From NCBI RefSeq assembly GCF_003726035.1, contig NZ_QICD01000011.1, positions 16,464-80,463 on the forward strand: DNA of 64,000 nt, given 5' to 3'. The number at the start of each line of letters is the position of its first letter. Positions within the stretch are counted from its first letter, which is position 1. The notes below the pieces were generated by a model that saw only the letters and a program-made list of their open reading frames with translations, was not told where the DNA came from and searched no databases. Source of the DNA: Paraeggerthella hongkongensis. GTDB taxonomy: Bacteria; Actinomycetota; Coriobacteriia; Coriobacteriales; Eggerthellaceae. Both the position numbers and the translations under genes were made by a program. Below are positions 60,704 to 64,000 of this stretch, one piece after another.

Positions 60704-61753
60704 CTACGGGAGTTCGAAGCGGTATTCGTCGCCGCAAATGGTTTGCTTGATCTTGCCCTCGCACACCAGGTATACCAGGTGCGCCATGGTTTCTCCCATT
60801 GAGAAGAACTTTTGATCGAGCGGCCATTCGCGCCAATTGTCGTAACGCCATTTTGCGTGGGAGGAAATCGATACGATGTCGGTGTGGCCCGCTGCCACCA
60901 GGTCGTACAGTTCTTGCAGTCGTTCTTCGTGATGCGAGATAAGGTACATCACGCGATCGCGCAGGTTGCCGTACGGCGCACCATGGGCGGGAAGAACCAG
61001 ATCGACGTCGTAGGAGTACATTTTTCCCAGGCTTTCCAGAAACTCTTCCAAGGCGTTGTAGGCCGGGAACCACGACGATACGGAGGGCGTGATGCGCTCC
61101 AGCACGTGGTCGCCGATGATCATGAGGTTGCGATCGGGCTCGTACAGGCAGATATGCCACGGATCGTGTCCCGGCGTCTCGATAATCTGGAACGTGAAGT
61201 CGCCAGCGTGCAGCTCGTCTCCTTCGTTCAGGTAGATGAGGTCGGGCTTGCATGTCAGGGGGAGCAATTCCGCGGATACGTGCAGGCGGTGCTTTCCCTT
61301 CCTGAACGTCAGGCCGCTTTGCTGCGGGGTCGCCGCTTTGCGCAGCAAGGGGCCGAACACGTTGCCCTGCATCTCCATGAGGTTCTCCACTTCCTTGAAC
61401 GAGTGGAGGTTGGCGTACACGCGCATGCCGTCGCGGTAGATGCGGTCGAGGTTGCCCGTATGGTCGGGGTGCGAGTGGGTAAGGACGATCTCGACGCTGT
61501 CCCACGACCGATCGAGCTGGCTCAGGGCGTCGTCGAGCGCCTCTTCGCATGCGGGGTGGTTGAATCCCACGTCGATGATGATGGTGGTTTCCTCGCCCAG
61601 GATGATGTAGGAGTTGAGCGCTTGCAGCGGGTTGTGGGGAAGCGGCACGCGCACGCGGTAGAGTCCGGGGCAGATGAGAACCGGCTCGCCGAATGCGGGC
61701 TCGGTTTCAACGGGGGCGCTGTTGCTTTTCGTGCCGTGGTCTTCAGTTTGCAT
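60704..61753 (-). CDS. Metallo-beta-lactamase-fold hydrolase
   Basis: A 349-residue cytosolic hydrolase. The metal motif is HSHPDHTGN (about 110-118), with further ligands in ETPGHDPWHICL and GDHVLERI, and an LPAHGAPYGNLRDR block. The C-terminal ~90 residues form a helical/winged domain (HLVYLVCEGKI). This resembles LACTB2/glyoxalase-II-like hydrolases with unknown substrate. AAAGGA supports the start complementary to 61751-61753. The frame continues upstream through two tRNA genes, which is not biological. Confidence 0.85.
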   Translation of the reverse strand: MQTEDHGTKSNSAPVETEPAFGEPVLICPGLYRVRVPLPHNPLQALNSYIILGEETTIIIDVGFNHPACEEALDDALSQLDRSWDSVEIVLTHSHPDHTGNLDRIYRDGMRVYANLHSFKEVENLMEMQGNVFGPLLRKAATPQQSGLTFRKGKHRLHVSAELLPLTCKPDLIYLNEGDELHAGDFTFQIIETPGHDPWHICLYEPDRNLMIIGDHVLERITPSVSSWFPAYNALEEFLESLGKMYSYDVDLVLPAHGAPYGNLRDRVMYLISHHEERLQELYDLVAAGHTDIVSISSHAKWRYDNWREWPLDQKFFSMGETMAHLVYLVCEGKIKQTICGDEYRFELP

Positions 61754-61856
61754 GACGGTCCTTTTCTCTTGGTTCGCGGCTATTGTACGCCACCGCTCAC
61801 CATGAGGAAACAGCCCGGTTTCTTTTCTGCCGGCTAACGGTACTGTCCCGAGAAAA

Positions 61857-61887
61857 GAAAAAGGTCGGAACCGAGAGGTTCCGACCT
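61857..61887 (-). terminator. Terminator of the tRNA-Gln/tRNA-Glu unit
   Basis: On the minus strand, aggtcggaacc-tctc-ggttccgacct is followed by a T-rich tail. It lies 10 bases after the tRNA-Glu CCA. Confidence 0.85.
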
Positions 61888-61896
61888 GCAATTTCT

Positions 61897-61973
61897 TGGT
61901 AGCTCCGACCGGATTCGAACCGGCGACCTCCGCCTTGAGAGGGCGGCGTCCTAAACCGCTAGACGACGGAGCC
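61897..61973 (-). tRNA. tRNA-Glu (anticodon CUC), canonical
   Basis: Minus strand. The acceptor GGCTCCG pairs with CGGAGCT (terminal G-U). The anticodon stem is CCGCC/GGCGG with loop CTCTCAA, so U33 is present and the anticodon is CUC. The T stem is GCCGG/CCGGT with a proper G53-C61 pair. CCA is encoded. It is downstream of tRNA-Gln in one transcript. Confidence 0.95.
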
Positions 61974-62004
61974 ACATGGTGCGCTGTGCAGTATACCGTA
62001 AAAA

Positions 62005-62078
62005 TGGCTGGGGTGGAAGGAGTCGAACCCTCACATACGGTACCAGAAACCGCTGTCCTGCCATTAGACGACACCCCA
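62005..62078 (-). tRNA. tRNA-Gln (anticodon CUG)
   Basis: Minus strand. The acceptor TGGGGTG pairs with CACCCCA, discriminator G, encoded CCA. The anticodon stem GCGGT/ACCGT encloses TTCTGGT, giving CUG. The D arm and TTCGACT T loop are regular. It is 31 bases upstream of tRNA-Glu. Confidence 0.95.
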
Positions 62079-62193
62079 TCGGGTTACCGATGCGCATCTC
62101 TTTCTTTTGGAGAGAGGTGCGAGCGCGAGAAAGTATATTACGGGGTTGAGTGCACTTCGTCAAGCCTTTATTTCAACTTTTTTGAGAAAAGTT

Positions 62194-63633
62194 TCAAGGC
62201 ACGATGTTCGGCGCGTCGGAGTCCCCGTTCTGCTCCTCGAGCCAGCTTGCGACGAAGGCTTCAAGCGACGCGCGGTCGTTGTCCAAACGTTCGTCGATCA
62301 CGGCGTCCAAGGCTGCAGCCAAGACTTGCCCTACCAGTGGGCCTCGCGGTACGCCAAAGGCGAGCACGTCGCGCCCGTTTATGGCAAGCTTCTTGAGCGA
62401 GAACGCCTCGTCGGCCGCCAGGACGTTGGCAAGGACGGCTTCAAGCTGGTCCACCGCGCCCACGCGCTGCGCGCAACGGGGGGCTTGTCCAAGCGCATCG
62501 CCGCGCTTGAGATCGCAGAGCGCGTGGAACAGTTCCGTGTCCCCGTCGAGCCGTGCGAGCGCGCGCTTGACGGCCTTGGGCGTGGGCTCGATGACGTCGT
62601 CGTGGCGCTCGACGAGCTTCAAGACGCGCGCCGCGAACGCCGAGGGCAGCGCGAGCCTGCCCATGACGGCCCGCGCCAGCATAACGCTGACCGCGGCATG
62701 ACCGTAGAAATGACCGACGCCGTCAGCGTCGGTGAAGAACAGCGCCGGTTTCCCCATGTCGTGAAGCAGGGCGGCCCATCGTGCGAGGGGGTACGGGGGC
62801 ACGTTTTGCACCACGTGCGCCGTGTGCTCGAGAACATCGTATATATGGTAGGGGGTATGCTGGTCGAATCCTTTCATCGCCACAAGCTCGGGCAGCACGG
62901 CCGCCAGAACGTCGACGGTTTCCACGAGGGCGCGTCCCGCATGCTCTCCAAGAAGCAAACGGTCGATCTCGTGGGTGATGCGCTCGGCCGATATACGGCA
63001 GAGCAGTCCTTTGTTGCTCAGCATTCCGTTAAAGGTGTCCGAGTCTATGTCGAATCCCAATTGCGAGGCGAAGCGGCAAGCGCGCAGGATGCGCAGCGCG
63101 TCTTCCGCGAAGCGACGCTGAGGGTCGCCGACCGCGCGTATCGTGGAGGATGCAAGGTCGTCCGCTCCGCCGTAGGGATCCAGCAGCCCGCGCGCGGGGT
63201 GGTAGGCAAGGGCGTTCATAGTGAAATCCCGTCGAGCAAGGTCTTCCTCTATGGATCGAACGAACGTCACGCGGTTCGGGTGGCGCGCGTCGCTGTAAGC
63301 GCCGTCGGAGCGGTATGTTGTTATTTCAAGAGGACGATCGTCCACGATCGCCGTGAGCGTTCCGTGGGCGACGCCCGTTTCATGCGTGCGGTGCCCCCGC
63401 TCCTCGAAGACGCGTTGCGTGTCGCGCCATCCGGCGGCCGTTGCGATGTCCACGTCGGCGCAGGGTCGTCCCAGGAGGGCGTCTCGTACGTACCCGCCGA
63501 CGATCCATGATTCGTAGCCCGCGCGCTCAAGCGCATCGAGCGCTTTTTCAGCGTAAGCGGGCACGGGAATGCGAAGTTCGTTTGCAGCCGATCGGCGCGC
63601 AAGCGGGGGATTCTGCGGTTCGCGGTTCAGCAT
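62194..63633 (-). CDS. cca: CCA tRNA nucleotidyltransferase with HD domain
   Basis: Adds or repairs the 3' CCA of tRNAs. The 479-residue class II nucleotidyltransferase has the catalytic GGYVRDALLGRPCADVDIATAA (Asp-x-Asp near residue 62), the EITTYRSDG and EEDLARRDFTMNALAY motifs, DPQRRFAEDALRILRACRFASQLGF, then an HD phosphohydrolase motif HDMGKPALFF near 280. All tRNAs seen here encode CCA, so repair is the likely main role. AGGA precedes the ATG. Confidence 0.93.
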   Translation of the reverse strand: MLNREPQNPPLARRSAANELRIPVPAYAEKALDALERAGYESWIVGGYVRDALLGRPCADVDIATAAGWRDTQRVFEERGHRTHETGVAHGTLTAIVDDRPLEITTYRSDGAYSDARHPNRVTFVRSIEEDLARRDFTMNALAYHPARGLLDPYGGADDLASSTIRAVGDPQRRFAEDALRILRACRFASQLGFDIDSDTFNGMLSNKGLLCRISAERITHEIDRLLLGEHAGRALVETVDVLAAVLPELVAMKGFDQHTPYHIYDVLEHTAHVVQNVPPYPLARWAALLHDMGKPALFFTDADGVGHFYGHAAVSVMLARAVMGRLALPSAFAARVLKLVERHDDVIEPTPKAVKRALARLDGDTELFHALCDLKRGDALGQAPRCAQRVGAVDQLEAVLANVLAADEAFSLKKLAINGRDVLAFGVPRGPLVGQVLAAALDAVIDERLDNDRASLEAFVASWLEEQNGDSDAPNIVP

Positions 63634-63843
63634 GGTGTTTCCTGTCTGGGCAGCGTGGTTCTTGTCGCGTCTATACTAATATACGCGATTGCTGTTGTGC
63701 GGGTGGCGTGGCTTGGCTTTTGCTCCGACGTTCGGGATGCTGTCATCCCGAACGGGCTAGGGGATACCCGCAGTGCCGCTGGCTCCGCCGAAGGTCGTGA
63801 GGCATCTCCGCCGGAGGGCGTCCAAACTTTTCCAAAAAAGTTC

Positions 63844-63872
63844 TTGACTCCGGACGGGGGCACGGGTAGTAT
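63844..63872 (+). promoter_or_regulatory. Strong promoter, probably for an rRNA operon
   Basis: TTGACT (63844-63849), a 17-base spacer and TAGTAT (63867-63872), preceded by an A/T-rich tract (caaacttttccaaaaaag) that looks like an UP element. Confidence 0.7.
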
Positions 63873-63879
63873 ATCTCCT

Positions 63880-64000
63880 TGCGCTTCGGGCTTCGGCTTG
63901 AAGCGGAGAACCTTGAAAACCGGATACTGAGAAGCAGAACAAGCGAGAAATAAAGCCAAGCAATGGATCCGCACGAGACGGACCTCTTAAAGTAAGTACG
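63880..64000 (+). other. Probable rRNA leader running off the window
   Basis: The transcript downstream of the promoter contains ACCTTGAAAACCGGATAC (63909-63926), like the boxA/leader and spacer sequences of rRNA operons. It ends in CTCTTAAAGTAAGTACG, which resembles the start of 23S rRNA in some bacteria. No protein frame is convincing. The rRNA gene itself is outside the window. Confidence 0.5.

Noticed and set aside
61754..62074. N-terminal extension of the metallo-hydrolase
   Set aside because: The frame stays open by chance through a terminator and two tRNA genes. The ATG at 61753 has a proper ribosome site.
1..64000. CRISPR arrays, prophage or insertion-sequence genes
   Set aside because: No regularly spaced direct repeats with unique spacers and no transposase, integrase (other than the housekeeping Xer) or phage structural genes were found.

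Overview
The window is a GC-rich chromosomal segment whose content fits an anaerobic Coriobacteriia/Eggerthellaceae bacterium (Eggerthella-like). The pointers are a Tat-exported flavin reductase next to a LuxR-type regulator fused to a membrane domain, an actinobacterial-style division cluster (no ftsA, with sepF and divIVA), MurE carrying the DNPR signature of meso-diaminopimelate ligases, and the siroheme-dependent (Ahb) route to heme. The taxonomic call is inference from gene content; no complete rRNA gene is available to confirm it.

Layout. 0-17 kb: accessory and housekeeping genes (DUF1254 protein, methionine aminopeptidase, flavin reductase, membrane-LuxR regulator, ATP-grasp ligase, small DUF1648 membrane protein, asparagine synthetase, MurJ flippase, NAD kinase, DUF1846 protein, XerC/D recombinase). 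17-38 kb: one continuous division/cell-wall cluster, mraZ-rsmH-ftsL-ftsI-murE-murF-mraY-murD-ftsW-murG-murC-murB-ftsQ, then ftsZ-pgeF-yggS-sepF-proC-yggT-divIVA. 38.5-43.5 kb: a MerR-family regulator, a radical SAM protein that looks like AhbD (heme synthase), and an ABC importer of the iron/heme/cobalamin class. 43.8-45 kb: RNase P RNA (minus strand) and thiamine pyrophosphokinase. 45.5-55 kb: a tight tetrapyrrole operon, sirC-hemA-hemC-cobA/hemD-ahbC-hemB-ahbA/B-hemL, ending in a tRNA-Glu gene. 55.1-58.9 kb: a TPP riboswitch and thiC-thiM-thiE-thiD. 59-63.6 kb on the minus strand: amidohydrolase, metallo-beta-lactamase-fold hydrolase, a tRNA-Gln/tRNA-Glu pair and a CCA nucleotidyltransferase. 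The last 160 bases hold a strong promoter and what looks like an rRNA leader.

How it fits together. Glu-tRNA is turned by HemA, HemL, HemB, HemC and HemD into uroporphyrinogen III, by CobA and SirC into siroheme, and by AhbA/B, AhbC and AhbD into heme. The operon ends in its own tRNA-Glu(CUC) gene with two deviations at near-invariant sites (A33 in place of U33, and an A53/C61 mismatch). A normal tRNA-Glu(CUC) gene lies 7 kb away. I infer that the first may be a tRNA reserved for tetrapyrrole synthesis. The promoter of the MerR gene and the promoter of the heme operon share the same MerR-type architecture: 19-base spacer, the dyad core GACGTnnCGTC at the same offset, and the same -10 hexamer. 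This suggests the regulator controls both.

Intergenic DNA contains several repeat families: an 80-bp palindrome present twice with compensatory changes, a 140-bp element with 22-bp terminal inverted repeats present twice, and a palindromic element read in frame at the start of the ABC ATPase.
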